Source: Agelaius tricolor
Taxonomy: Eukaryota; Chordata; Aves; Passeriformes; Icteridae
Assembly (NCBI GenBank): GCA_023055355.1
Contig: JALJCS010000001.1
Coordinates: 75,743,381 to 75,807,380, forward strand
Direction of reading: 5' to 3'
DNA length: 64,000 nt
The notes under the pieces were generated by a model. It was not told where the DNA came from and did not search any database. It saw only the letters and a list, made by a program, of their open reading frames with translations. The translations under genes were made by a program, and so were the position numbers. Positions 51,301 through 63,972 of this stretch are shown one piece after another. The stretch's first letter is position 1, and the number at the start of each line of letters is the position of its first letter.

Positions 51301-51849
51301 AAGAAAAACAAAAATTCTTCTAATTTAATATTTAAGACAATTTACTTATATTAATTTTAGTTGTGATGTAAAATGCTTTTTCAGTCTTACTGAATCCTAA
51401 TGCTTCTGCTTCTTTTTTTTTTTTACTTTTTACTTTTTTTTTTTTTTCCTTTTTTTACTTTGAGGATGACTTTTGTTTCATAGAAAATGAGAATGTAAAG
51501 AAAATATAACTCCAATGCTAAGAGAAATGCTCATGGTCTTGTATGTGATTCAACTCTATTCTAGCGCCAAATACTAATAAAAATTCTCAGCTGGCATTTT
51601 ACTCCTTCTTAAAAATACTTTTACAGTCTGGTTTTGGCCATCTCCTGTAGGAGATGCTGGGAACATGATGTCATATTCTCCTGAAAAAAAAGGCAAGATT
51701 CATATGTAGAGTACACAGAAGATAAGTTCAGCGTAAGACTTGTAATCCTGTTACTCCACACTGTTAATCCTTTTCTAAAGCTTTTCTGGGTTTTAGGAAC
51801 CCACACATCAGGAGGAACATTTAGCCATCAGACAGTGTCCAGCACAGAG
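48371..51849. other. Unique noncoding DNA
   Basis: No gene or recognised repeat apart from the T-rich tract at 51412-51457. A small inverted repeat lies at 50453-50477: GTTCTGGG, a 9-nt loop and CCCAGAAC. A small direct repeat occurs near 49744-49775, where GTAAATACGATCC recurs as GTAAATACGGTCC. Confidence 0.5.
51412..51457 (+). repeat. T-rich tract
   Basis: Long T runs separated by ACT and CC. Simple low-complexity sequence; no retroposon was recognised beside it. Confidence 0.85.
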
Positions 51850-52080
51850 ATCTGAGGTCTAGAAAATGTGACCTCGGAGGAGAGATTGAGAGAAGAGGGT
51901 TTGTTTAGTCTAGAGAAGAGAAGATGAAGGGGAGACATGATAACAGTGTTCAAATATGTACAATTGTGCTTCAAAGAATTGGGTAATAGCTTGTTCTCTT
52001 TGTCCACTTAGTGCAAGAAATAGTGGTCTTGAAATGAAGCAAGACAGAAATATGAAAGAAAAACCCCTGTATTTGTTGAC
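51850..52080 (+). mobile_element. Old CR1 LINE fragment
   Basis: The plus strand reads GAGAGATTGAGAGAAGAGGG, TTTGTTTAGTCTAGAGAAGA, GGGGAGACATGATAACAGTG, TTCAAATATGTACAA and TTGTTCTCTTTGTCCACT in that order. This follows an older sauropsid-type CR1 and differs from the younger CR1 at 43031-43667. It is truncated on both sides; the 3' end is lost after about 52080. The open frame at 51956-52189 falls inside it and is a by-product. Confidence 0.7.
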
Positions 52081-52315
52081 AATGAAAGCTTTGAGTGACA
52101 AGAATATTAGCAGAAAAGTAAGTAAACCAAGTCACAGATCTTTAATCTTCCAGATCTCAGACTTTGATCAAAGATCATTTTCCTACTGAAGCTGAGCTAT
52201 TGAGACAACAGGAGGAGAATCCTAGCTCTAGAAAATGTGAGTCTATTTCAGAAGGTACTTACTGATCATTACAGGTAGCTGGTCAAGCCCTTGCTGAGCT
52301 GTAGCCTGGAAACAA

Positions 52316-52360
52316 ACACGTGTCACAACACGTGTGACACACATAACACAGGTGTGACAC
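52316..52360 (+). repeat. Clustered ACACGTGT palindromes and GTGTGACAC repeats
   Basis: ACACGTGT occurs at 52316-52323 and again at 52328-52335, each holding the E-box palindrome CACGTG. A diverged third version, ACACAGGTGT, lies at 52346-52355. GTGTGACAC occurs at 52332-52340 and 52352-52360. The arrangement looks like a short degenerate tandem repeat; the E-box content could bind bHLH factors, but nothing nearby supports a promoter. Confidence 0.6.
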
Positions 52361-55300
52361 ATTATGCTAATTCTGCAGGCAATACTTGCAACACTCTCAC
52401 TATTTCTTGAGCTTGGGTCCATTCCTTAGAAAGAGGAACCTCGTGTCTTTTGAGCCATGAATACTTGGTATATCCAAGGTGTCCATGCAGGAGTAGCAAA
52501 TGTAGCCCCAGATCTAAAGGAAACTTATTTTCTTCTGGAATTGCAGCTTAAGACCAGGTGTGATCAATAAAACTTTTACGGGAGTAAAAACCAAATTAAT
52601 CAAGTTCCTATTGCCAGGATCTTAAGGAGTTGTCAGCTGGAAAAAGTCTATAAAAATAGGATTAAAAGCATTCAAAGTTTGGAAAGCATGCTTTCTAATG
52701 ACACTGAAGAAGCTGAAACAATTAAATTGGAGTGAAGTCTATGACTATGAAGTATTTCCAAAGAATCTGATTTTAAATAAGGAACAACTTATCAAATATT
52801 TTTATAATGAAATGAAGTTTACAGTAGAAAGTTAAGAGACATTTTTGACAATGAAAATTATTAAGCTGGTACAATTTAAATATAAGTTTGATAATTTGTC
52901 TTACCTTTCAGAAATTTGGTAAGTTCAGCATAGCCTGTTCAAAAAATATCCTGTGCCTAAAATAGAAATTATGAACTGGAAAAGAATTGAATTTTTGGGT
53001 CTATGTTATGCTCAATGCTAAATGAAAATATATCAGCAAGTCTTAAGTAGGGCCACAGCTGAAATAATTATCCTTGACTGATAATAAAATTTGAAATAAT
53101 CTTACTTCTTCTATATGTTTGCTGTAGCTTCAAATATTAAGAGGAACAAATATTCTAAAGTCACTATGGTAGATGCTGATAAGCATTCCTCTTGGCTGTA
53201 AAATATATGAACATGTGAATTAACACCTCTCACATTAATTGAACCCCTTCTCCAACATTCTGCCTACTTATCTATGACAGCCCCAAATTCAGGGCAAGGT
53301 CAGTTTGTGTAAATTTTGTACATATCTTTGTGGACAGACTTGATCATCTTTTCTCCTATAGGTTAAAGTTTCAAAACTCCAGGCCTTCATATGCTTAACC
53401 ACCAGGACCCTGTTGTCAGTAACAGGAGTGGTTTTCAGAGGGCTCACAACCATACCCAGGGCAAGATCCAGTTTGAGGCTGGGGTGCCACCTTGTAAGAG
53501 TTTGTAGATGAGTCAGGGACTTCAGGGTCTCTTATTGCTTGTGGAGGGTGGGATTGCATCCCACACCATTTGAAATGCCCTGTGACAACCTCCAAGTCTG
53601 CCATTCAAATACTCCATCAGTTCCACTTGATATCTGCCAGCCTGGGTACATAAAACCCTTCCAGATCTTAAAATCTACTTGTTGTTTGCCCTTAGGCAGC
53701 TGAATTTTACTCTTGCACAAGCATAAAAATATCACACATTCAAATGAATGACAAATGATAAGTAATTAAACTGAAATATGAATTTTTAAACTTCTCATTG
53801 TCATCTAAGTTTCTTGGTTTAGTAATTTTTGTCCTCCTTGTGAGGCAGAGGGTGATTCTTACTCTCCATTTGCAGGAAAAAAATAAACATGAGCAAAACA
53901 ATTCCTCAGTGGGAAGTCTTTAGTAAAACAGAAAATCCAGCCTTAGTCTTCCATTCTCTGGCAGTGAAGAAATATTGCATACTCCAACTGCATAACAGTG
54001 ACTTTATTACAAATTTAGTCTAAATGAATGTTTTTGTGGAAAAAAAAATCAACTAAATTGACATAGCTAAAAATGTCATTGACTGTCATATGGAAAATGT
54101 ATGACTGAGAAATAGCTCTTTCTACTCCCAGATTTTTTATACCTTTCAGGTCTTCCAGCTGTCTGCCAGGGTTGATTGCAGCAATATTAAGAATATTTTC
54201 ACATAAACTTAAAACCACACTAGTGCTGATCTATTCTGATATAAGCAGTGTCTCTCTAGACATCAATTTTCTCCTACTGTTATGTCACAAATTTTCATTT
54301 ATTGCTCAGAGTAAGTGCAAGAATAAAGGATAGGATACAAATATAAAAAAGTTTTTTTTCTTCTCTCTATCTCCTTTTCTTTGGCCATGCTACAAAGATT
54401 TAGATAATGCACTTCCTCAGCACATTTTTTTTGATAACTCTGGAGGACCTCTGCTACATCAGAGCTCTAAGATACCCTGTCCTGGATAGTGAGAGCAGAT
54501 AATTTTTCAGAATTCTAAAGTCCAAAGCAAGTAAGAACTAAAAGAACATATATGAGTTACTTTATTAAAAAAAAAAAAAAGTCCAGCTGAAATAGTATAC
54601 AATGCAATGGAATCCTTTAATAAATTGCTGCAAAAATGACAAAATAAAATAAAAAATCCAAACCCTCTTGAAAAACAATAAAACAAAGCTTCTGTGTTAT
54701 TCCTTATACGCATATTTTTAAAGCAAACAGCAGCTATAGAAATATTTTGTCTTTAATTCCAGTCTGTTTTCATTCATTCTTCTACCCTGGCTCGATGTCC
54801 TATGCTTTATAGCCTGGAGAAATGAAAGATTAAGGTACTGACCCTGGATCTTCCATTGGATTAATTTATCTTTAAAGCCAGGTGTTTTTTTCATGGGTTT
54901 CTGGACAGAAAGTGCAAACTTTGAGCTGCACCACAGTGATGTGGTTGCTGTTCAGTCCCTTGGGTAGATGAGGTCCAGCCTACACCAGCCAAGACTGAGA
55001 CTATGAGCTGGAGACTGTTGTGTCCACAGGGCCCGAGGTGGAGTGAATCTGGGAGAAGGGAGCAAAAGGCTTGCTCTAAACAGAAGCCACAGCACAAAGC
55101 AGTGCCCAGGCAGTGTGTTCAACCTGTGACTGGGCTCCAGAGCAGCTTCTGATGCTACAAATATTGTCTGGAAGACTGTGGAGATGAATGGAGAATTTGG
55201 CAAGTGAGGATTCTCTAGTGTATTTAATTTTTTGGGGGCTCATAATATCTATTGATTTCTTCCTTCCCTTAATGCACTATATAACACCATTCACCTGCCA

Positions 55301-58300
55301 TGGCCTGCTGTACAATTGACCAAATATTTGTGATAGTCTTCTGCCTCCAATAGCCACTTGCTGATCTGTAGCAGATAGCCACAATAACAGTAGAATAACA
55401 TAGTCTAGGTGGAACAGAAGAAGATTGTCTTCTTTTAAAATATATAATTTATAGCCTCAGGAAATTGCTATAAACTATTGCACCTTGGAAAAAGAGCAGG
55501 GGTTTCTATTTAAAGCTGCCTTTGCAAACAGCCCCTTGACTTGCTGTGTAGCTTTTTGCAATCACAGGGATGGGACTGGATGGAACTTATTATTTTTAGT
55601 AGAATCAGAGAAGACCTGCAAAGCTGGCAGACTAGGTGGGCTTTCCTGAAGGCTTGCTGATCTCAAGGCGTGTGTGGATATCTCATAGCTTACACAGCTG
55701 TAACGTTCTTTCACACACTCTGGCTGGACTATCGCATATGTTGCCACAAAATGTTAAGACATCAAGACTCAAATGTTCTTTTGTTCCCTTTTTCCTCCCT
55801 GTGTATGTTTTACTCAGTAGCTTTGTTTATTTTCTTAAAATATTTCCTTTTTGTTTGCATTTCTTGGCAAAGGCCTCCTTGTGTTTTTATAACTGTAATC
55901 TTCTTTTGGTCCCTCTGCCAGCTATATTACCCAAGATTGGCCACAAGTGTGCTTCAAGGGCTTCAGTTCCTTGTGGTGTTAATAGGAAATAAAACATAGC
56001 TTTTCAGTCTAATTTATTCAGTTCAGGTATAATTTTAAAGTACAAAAATATTTTATAGTATTGCTTCCCTTTTTTTGTCTATGTTCTCTCAAAAAGTAGA
56101 AAAGGTCATTTTAAGTTGAAGAAGTTCTGGAAAAAAACAGATAGCTGTCTTTGGTATGAAATAATTTATATGGATTTCTTTATATGGCAGGGAAATGGCT
56201 ATTGTAGAGCTGAACAAATGCCCTCAAATGCTATTTCTGAGTCAGAATTGCCTTAACAGCTACTGGTGTTTCATTATGAATGTAGCAGTAGAAGCCTGGT
56301 TTTGGAGCAGATAACAGGAATGCTGTTCCTGTTCCAACTAGGATTGTCCTGTGAGACAACCATCAACTTCCAGGTGCTCCTGGAACATTTGTAAAAATGT
56401 TACAATGTGGCTTTTGTAGGGAAAGAGTAAATATTCTTTTATTAATCGGGTCAAATGAAATCCAAAAACGTACTTTATGTTCAACATTTACATATAGTTA
56501 GTGTTGCTCATGGGGAAGGAGCAAAAGTTGTCTCTTTTTATGGAAATCAGAATTCCTAAACAGTTAATCTGAAGAGATTTTGCAAAAAGCTGCCTTTCTA
56601 AGCTTGTGCAATTTTAAAAATTTTGTTTTACTAGCAGGCTGAGAGTTGTTGGCTTGTCAGAAGCCTCCTTCAAAGAGCTAAATACCAGCACCTCCTGAAC
56701 TAACAATAAGACATGTTTTACTAGTAGTGATGAAACATCTTCTATAAACACTCCCTACCTTACTGACCATCCTTTCCCAGTATTGATTCACCACTGAAAT
56801 ATTTGTGTCACTTGAGTTCAAGTACATGAAACCAAACCGTTCAGTGCTTGGAGTTGTCTGAGTGCCACTAAAAGCAGCATGCACTTCAGCAGTTAGTGAA
56901 TTAAATAAGCAAAAGCATGCTAATGGTCTCTGGGAGACCAGCACCGCTGACCTTAGAGAGAGAATGATAATAAAATGAAGAATACAAACAAGAGATGGAA
57001 CCATGGGCCTTTTATGGGTCAGATCAATAGAGCATGCAGGGATCCAGAGCTACATGTTGTCATTGTCAGACCATCAAAAGAAATGTATTTTCTGTTTCTT
57101 TAGGGTTGTGCTATCAGAAACTACTCCGAGTAATTTCCCTGAAATATTTGCAGGATCTGATCTACATTGTATTCAGCAGCTGGTAAGCATTGTAGAAAAC
57201 TTGAACTAATCTGTTAAAGCCAGGAAACATTCCACTGTTGTGGGAAGTTTTGTTTTTATTTCACAGGAGCCACAAGTTGACCAGTAAAACATGGAATGAA
57301 AACAAATTATATGGAATTAGTTTTATTGACAGGATATTTTAGAATAGAGTGGAATTTGACTCTTCTCTTACCTGGAATTATTTAATATAGTGTTTCATTT
57401 TAAGGACTAAAATCACTGGTGAGCAAAATGTGTTATCCTTAGATAACAGACATTTGAAACTGAAAACTATTACATTCAGGTTATGAGCCAGCAATATTTA
57501 ATTATGATTTCCCTTTAAAATTTCCCTTACATTTACCTACAGGAACATAGTCAGAAAATGTATGAAAGACAGAATAAATAGGATGGGAATTTTTTTCCTC
57601 TTAATGTGCCTACATAAACCTTCCACATAAATTGCATTTCAGCTTTTTCCTCTTATGTATTATATTATGTTTACTGCATCTCATGGTGGAGAATAAGAAT
57701 GTGGATAGCATTTTAGATCCCCAAAATGGAGTGAGGCCAGCTATGCCCTTTTGGAAGCTTTTTGTTGGTTTGAATAACATGTTTTCTCCTGTGCTGTGAA
57801 TATATTGCAGGAAGATGTGTAAAACTATTACACACTTACTCAGGCTTTATAAATCAAAGAAAGACTTGGGCCAAAGCTGGGAAAGAAAAACAGATTACCT
57901 CTTTCAAAATATGAAAGTATCCTGGGATGTTTTGTCTTGACATGGGCAGATGTTGGCAGTCAAGCTATTTAACCCTGGCATCATTTCCCTGAGTACTTGT
58001 TTTCAATCACATGAGAGGAGGAAAGAATCCTAGATGTTGTTGAATTCTGGACATAGTATTTTAAAAATAATTTTATTTAGGGTAACATAAAAAAATATCT
58101 TGCAGTGAACAGGAGAAGTTACTTGTTAGGGAACATCAGGAAAAATAAATGAGGGAAGTGAGGAACTTTCTCTCCTCCCTCCCACTCCAGAAAACACTAA
58201 AATCATGTGTCCCAACTCTGTGAACATTTATCCAGAAAGACAATTTTACTGTCAAGAAAATGTTCTGTGTTACATGATGGTAGATATAGCATGTTTGGAT

Positions 58301-61300
58301 CACAGTTTGTGTATCACCCAGTAGAATGGAATTATGACAGCAGTAATGTAGTGTCATGATATTTCCATGAATTTAATCCATGTCAAAGGAACATTCAAAG
58401 TGGTTTTAGATAATTTTTTTCTATTTCTTGCTCAGCAATGTAAATTTACTATGTTTATCTAATGGACAAGTGTAAGTAAGAAAGGTAGGATCAGGAGCAA
58501 TTGATGCTTGACTTATTCGGCCATATGTTGGCTAAATGAGAAGTAAAGCCTTGGTTCTTTGGAATATCACCTGCATATGCTAGCTGACTAAGTCTAGGAA
58601 GAAAAAGAAGAAAAGGAAAATAAAAGGGAGGTATTCCAAAGCTACTGATAGTTAAATGCAGAAACTTGCACTTTAACAGACAGACAGCAATATTTATATT
58701 TTAAATGTTAATCAAAATATAAAATATCAATACACTTATATTAATAAAATATTAAACATTACAATACATATATCATATTAATAATACTTTCATTTTATGT
58801 ATTAATTTGAATATTGACAGTCTACATTTTAAATTTTGTTTTGAATATGTCGTTGAAATTTAATAAATACATAATTTATTTAAAGTATCTTTAAAATTGC
58901 ATCAAATTTTAAAGAAGACAATACATTTTGTTTTCTGAAACTGAAAAAGTTAACTATGACTGCTGCTAGCTGTTGCCAATCTTTACCCCAAGCTAGCTTG
59001 GCTAACACTCCTGTCAGTTTATCTCCTGTTTCATCTTCTTTTACACAGATACTTAGTTCAATCTCTTCCTCCCTATTCCTCCTTCTTAATTTCTAGCCTC
59101 TAATCTACATTCTTATTGGAGACCTGCTCACCTTCAAAATGTTATGGAGCAAAAATACATGCTTGGCTTTTTTTCTTGTGGAATAAAATTAAGGAATACA
59201 AAAGTCCTGCAAGTATCCTTTTCTTACAGCTGTGGCCACTGACATGAAATGTTCTCTTGCTCATGTATGTTAAGGAAGTGTTGCTCAGAGCTTGGGTATC
59301 TCACATTGTGTCTTCCCTTTATATTCTTGTATGTTTTATACCTGCTGCTGATTTAATTACTGATATATTACAGCATTATGCTGCTACAAAGGGAATGGCC
59401 CCAGGGTTATGTAAAGCCAAACCAAAAAATGCTGGGGCTTAGGTGGAAAACTCGCGCTCACAGCAATTAGGATCTTGCACAGCATGGAGAGCAGGCAGTT
59501 TGAGTGCCACTCTTACCAGTGCACATTCCTTTACTTACATTTGATTTATGACTCAGTCACATCCTAGCACAAACCTCCATGTATGCTCTTTACAACACCT
59601 CCTCTATCTAGCTCAGTGTTTTCAGCAGACATTAACCATATCTACATTCCCCTTCTGCACCTGCAATTAGTAGGCTTAAGAAATCCCTGTAATGAAAGCA
59701 CTGGTGTGGCTGAGAGACACACCAGGCAGGTGTGTCCACAAAATACACAAAAAATTTTACTTGTGTTTACATTGGTTGCCCACTAGTAACAGTTACACAA
59801 TATTTTGGCTACTTGAGTTTTGAGAAGGAATGTAAAAACACTAGGAAATGAGGGAAATTAAGTTCTTTGCAAGAATAAATCCAAGTATATGCCACTAATT
59901 TCTCTCTCTGTAAAAGCCATGATTCAACAATCACTTCTAATAGGAAAGATACAATAACACACTTTTCTAAATAGAGTAACAGTAAGAAGAGCTGCTAGAG
60001 GAGCTGACTTTTCCTTTAACTACTGTTCTTTAAAAGTGATTCCGTTCAACAATGTACAAGGTCGACAAGTCAACGCAAGACCACCCTGCTTGGGGATTTG
60101 CTCTCAACACAGACTTGTGTCGAATCCCTCAGCTGAGAAATGTCAACCAGCACCTTTCATATTTATGGTGACTCATAAACAGGAAACTCAGCCCTGTCCA
60201 CGACACTGGAGCTTTTTCATATCTTAGATCCTTTTACGAAAGAAAAAGAAAAGGGTAAAAAAAAAAAAAAAGAAAAAAAGAAACCTCTCAAAACAAAACA
60301 AAGAACTTAGCAGGACATTTAAAGCAGCTGCCTTCTATTTTATGTGCCAAAAAAAATATTGCCAAATTAGTAAGGCATATTGAACAAATTATAAGCTAAA
60401 TGCAAATTTATCGACTGAAATTCAATGGTAGAGTAGCCAAGGAGCTTGCAATGGTATAGTTCATCTTTTTAAGTAGGTGTTTTGGTTGGCCAGTTGCTTT
60501 GGAGTGACGTGGGAGCAGTAATATAAAAGAGAGCATTTCTGTTACACCCAAGATGAACAGTTTGTTTTAGAAAGTTCAAGTAAACATTTTCTAACATACA
60601 TTCACTGGTTTCAGAGTGTCTTTTGCTACCAAGAGGGAGATAAAAACTGGTTTTAAAAGTCTTTTACAAAAATAAAACATTTCAGAAACGGTAATGTCAG
60701 CATGATAAATTATCCAACAAAATTTTTGGTGGAGTTTCTCATTTCAAAATAATGAGAAAGTCTTGTTTCTCTTCCCTTGTATTCTTATAAGGACACACAC
60801 GGCTTTTTTGTCTCTGATGCGATTAAACATTATATAATTAGAAAAAGTATAACAAGACCTGATCTATACATATATATATATATTATTTCCTCCCAATTTT
60901 CAGGGGGCTATAACCAGTCTTATACAGTAAATCCAGTGCCTGGGTAGTTCATATGCATGAAAGCTCAAGAACCATTATTGTTCATGTACTGTTCACTTTT
61001 CCATAAGTAAATTTCAATGTTAGAGGGAAAAAAATGCTTTTCATTGGGAAAGCCAAAGCTCAGAATTTTGCTTCAGCTCTGTCCAACTCAGACTTTCTTG
61101 AGTTTTGGCATTACTAGTTTGTTGGCTTGACACAAAACATTCATATTTAAATTAAATGTTTACAGTCTCCCTTTGATAAATCTGATAATACATTGCAGGA
61201 AACAAACTGTGGCCTAGAAGTCTGATCCACATGTTAAAACCAGATTTTTTTTAAGCTAAGAAGCTTGAATAGATCAATAGGGTTCTGGGAATGTTACAGC

Positions 61301-63418
61301 TGATGTGGTTTGGAATACAAGGTGTACCTCTTTGTCCAATAAAACAAACTGAAGCAATGAGTTTCAGAGATATCAATTCATTTTTCAAAAAAGTGTGTCA
61401 GAATATCAGAACATAGCAATCAATTAGTGACTCACAGCAAGTTGGAGCCTCTCCCTTGGAGAACAATTTCAATATTTAAAATTTTAACACTAAATTCAGG
61501 GTGAAATAATATGAAATCTTAGAATGTTTCTTGGAACCACTCTATTTTTGTCCTGCTGCAATTTTCCCTTTATAGCTAAGAGTTCCCAGCTAATAATCAC
61601 ATCTTTACAGCTTGAGGAAGTTATCCCGAAACAATATACATTACAAAACTAAAAGCAAACTAACAAGACCTGTCCCAGCCTTTTCCCTTTACACCAAACA
61701 AACAAACAAACAAAAAAAAAATCTAATTACAGCCCAAAGGGTTTCAATCTCTTTTTGCTCTTTTTGGAAATAAAATGGTCAATCCCTTCATTTCCATCCT
61801 TTGAGGGCAGCTGCAACCATCACATCATCGTGGGCCCCAGCCATGCAGGGCTGGGGTGTGGGGGCAGAATGTTTGAGATAAGTGGCACCTGCTCCTGATA
61901 GATGAGGATTTCAGCTCCAGATTTGCTCTCTTATGCTCAAATATATACTATGGTTGAGCATCTACAGATTTGCAGTGGAAAATGGCCCTGGCAGATTCCG
62001 GAGAGATCATTGCTTTGATTATCAGCAAGAACATTTGGCAAAACATGAGCAACACAATTAAGAAAAAACAAAGTTGTGAAGTTTACCGTTTGAGTCAGCC
62101 CAGCTCAAAACAAACAAACTTAGTCCAGCAAAATGTTATTGGTTTCCTTGGCTATAGAGCCCTTCTGGAAGAGAAAAACCCCACAAAAATCCCAGTGCAG
62201 TTTTAAATTCTGACGCACTTTGGGGCTTAGATTTTCCTCACAGAACACTGAAAACACGTTTTTTCACATTCATTTAATATCAGAGTGGATATTTTACAGA
62301 AAGCTGACTTTCTGTGCTCTGGAGAGGCCTACACATTTCCTGATTTGTCACGAAGCTTTGGTTGGGGTGAAAACCAGAATATTTCCATATGCTGAAAGTT
62401 TAGGTGAGTCTTGACAAAGCTGAGACACAGAAAGGAGAGAAAATAAAAGCTGCCCCAGGAGTTTTGTCATAACTCAAAATGAGACAAGACCCTACTTCCA
62501 GACTAGACCAAGAAGGTGACTTTGCATCACCACAACGTTACATCCCACAGTAAGTTTTAGGATATAATTTCTAGCCCACTGCTCCCGTTGAGGGAGGTTC
62601 CTTTCCACCCATCTCAGGAGGCCAGTCTAGCAAGACAAAATACCAAATTATTTTTCTTTCTCATATTTATACATGGTTTATCTCTTTTAGAATTCATCTG
62701 AAGTAAAATGGATCCAGCTTTCTCTCAAATAATGCAAAACATATGGGAACAGAGTTGTGTAAGTCACAAGTTGACAAGAACCAAAGGCCTTCGATGATTG
62801 TCTCAGACCCACATGATATGCTTAAATCTGACAGACCTGTTATGTGAGCAAACACTTGCAGTCTGCCAGGCAGCTTTGTAGCAGCTTCACAACACAGAGT
62901 TATTCCGCTTGTTCTTCATGCTGAGCTGTGTTACAACAGTTTGGAGGACAGAAATGGCTCAATCTCATCTGGTGTCATAACACTTTTGCTGTGACACAAG
63001 CTCCACTTGCTTCTGAAAAGCTGATGTGTCTATAGGACCTACATCAAACTCACTTGTACACAGGAACAAGCCCTCAAAACTTCCTAACATCAATGTTCTC
63101 TAATGCTAAATTGATTGATATATGTTGCATTGCAAATTGCCATTACAGAGACAGCCTTTGCTTGGATAAAAATGGAGAAGACATTTCTCTTTTTTTGAAT
63201 TTTTTGCTCATCTGTGAATTATAACTTAGAAAGAGCAGAAATTAGAAAATTTAGAAAATTCCTTCACACTGGCAGCCATTGTTTTCAGCTGCTTTCTGCC
63301 TAAAAGAAGGCAAAGCACTTTTTGTAAGAGTTTATGAGAGTGGGGCACCCTTCATATTCAGCACTGAATTAGGCTACTGGGGATGCTGGAGATGTTTTCT
63401 TCACCATGGCTTAGAAGG

Positions 63419-63423
63419 GCCTC
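63419..63423 (+). repeat. Target-site duplication GCCTC, left copy
   Basis: GCCTC immediately precedes the TGCA edge of the LTR at 63424 and matches 63968-63972 exactly. Five base pairs is the length usual for ERVL-type insertions. Confidence 0.75.
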
Positions 63424-63531
63424 TGCAGTGATTTAACGCCAGCCCCACAGAGCCACTCACTCACTCCCTGATAGTGGAATAGGGGAGAGATTCTAAAGGT
63501 TAGGAGTGAGAAATCTTGTGGGTTGAGACAG

Positions 63532-63537
63532 TTTAAT
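63532..63537 (-). promoter_or_regulatory. LTR poly(A) signal ATTAAA
   Basis: On the minus strand ATTAAA precedes CTGTCTCAACCCAC, the position of the poly(A) signal in this LTR family. It is a variant hexamer and may still be usable. Confidence 0.5.
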
Positions 63538-63704
63538 AGGGAAAGTAAAAGCTACTCACACAAGCAAAGGGAAACAAAGAATTCATTCCACAGTGGGCAG
63601 GCAGGTGTTCTGCCATCCCCAGGAAAGCAGGGCTCCATCATGAGTATCAGTGACTTGGGAAGAGAAATTCCAGCATCTCCCACTTCCTTCTTCTTCCCTC
63701 AGCT

Positions 63705-63710
63705 GTATAT
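63705..63710 (-). promoter_or_regulatory. Decayed TATA-like box of the LTR
   Basis: The minus strand reads CCATATACAGCTGAGGG where the family as I remember it has a TATATAAACTGGGG-like promoter. The changed bases suggest the original promoter is weakened. Confidence 0.3.
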
Positions 63711-63967
63711 GGTCAACTTGGTATGGTTTGGCACATCCCATGGGTCAGCTGGGGTCATCTGTCCTGGCTGTGTCCCCTCCTAGATCCTTGGGCACCTGCT
63801 GTGGGTGGGGTGGGGAGCAGAAAAGGCCTTAACTCTGTGTGAGGCCTTCTCAGCAATAACAAAAATATCCCTGAGCTATCAGCACTGTTTCCAGCAGAAT
63901 TCCAAAACACACCCCAAAAACAGCTGCTGTGAAGAAAGTGAACTCTACCCCAGCAAAGTCCAGCACA

Positions 63968-63972
63968 GCCTC
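63968..63972 (+). repeat. Target-site duplication GCCTC, right copy
   Basis: Exact copy of 63419-63423, directly beyond the TG end of the minus-strand LTR. Confidence 0.75.

Larger units (their letters stand above)
52081..63423. other. Unique noncoding DNA, about 11 kb
   Basis: No supported gene. G+C-richer stretches occur at about 53400-53600 and 54940-55150; both have short opposing open frames without recognised domains. An extremely AT-rich block lies at about 58690-58920. A-rich tracts occur near 54566-54579 and 60241-60282, a short (TA)n near 60869-60883, and a (CAAA)n run at about 61697-61712. A small inverted repeat CCCCAGCC / GGCTGGGG lies at 61835-61856. About 60300-61700 appears free of known repeats. 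Confidence 0.5.
63424..63967 (-). mobile_element. Solo LTR of an avian ERVL-like endogenous retrovirus
   Basis: Read on the minus strand the element begins TGTGCTGGACTTTGCTGGGG (from 63967 down) and ends ...GTTAAATCACTGCA at 63424, with the TG...CA termini typical of LTRs. Internal landmarks of a widespread avian ERVL LTR appear in order: the GGTAGAGTTCACTTTCTTC block, GGACACAGCCAGGAC, a decayed TATA-like ATATAC near 63705-63710, the poly(A) signal ATTAAA (63532-63537 on the plus strand as TTTAAT), CTCAACCCACAAG, and GAGTGAGTGAGTGGCT. The 544-bp length is in the range expected for such LTRs. No internal retroviral sequence adjoins, so it is a solitary LTR left by recombination between two LTRs. 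Frames at 63523-63783 and 63650-63832 lie inside it and are not genes. Confidence 0.88.

Noticed and set aside
55636..55999. 118- and 109-codon plus frames
   Set aside because: T-rich DNA giving hydrophobic strings that mimic membrane segments; two frames open at once, no family resemblance.
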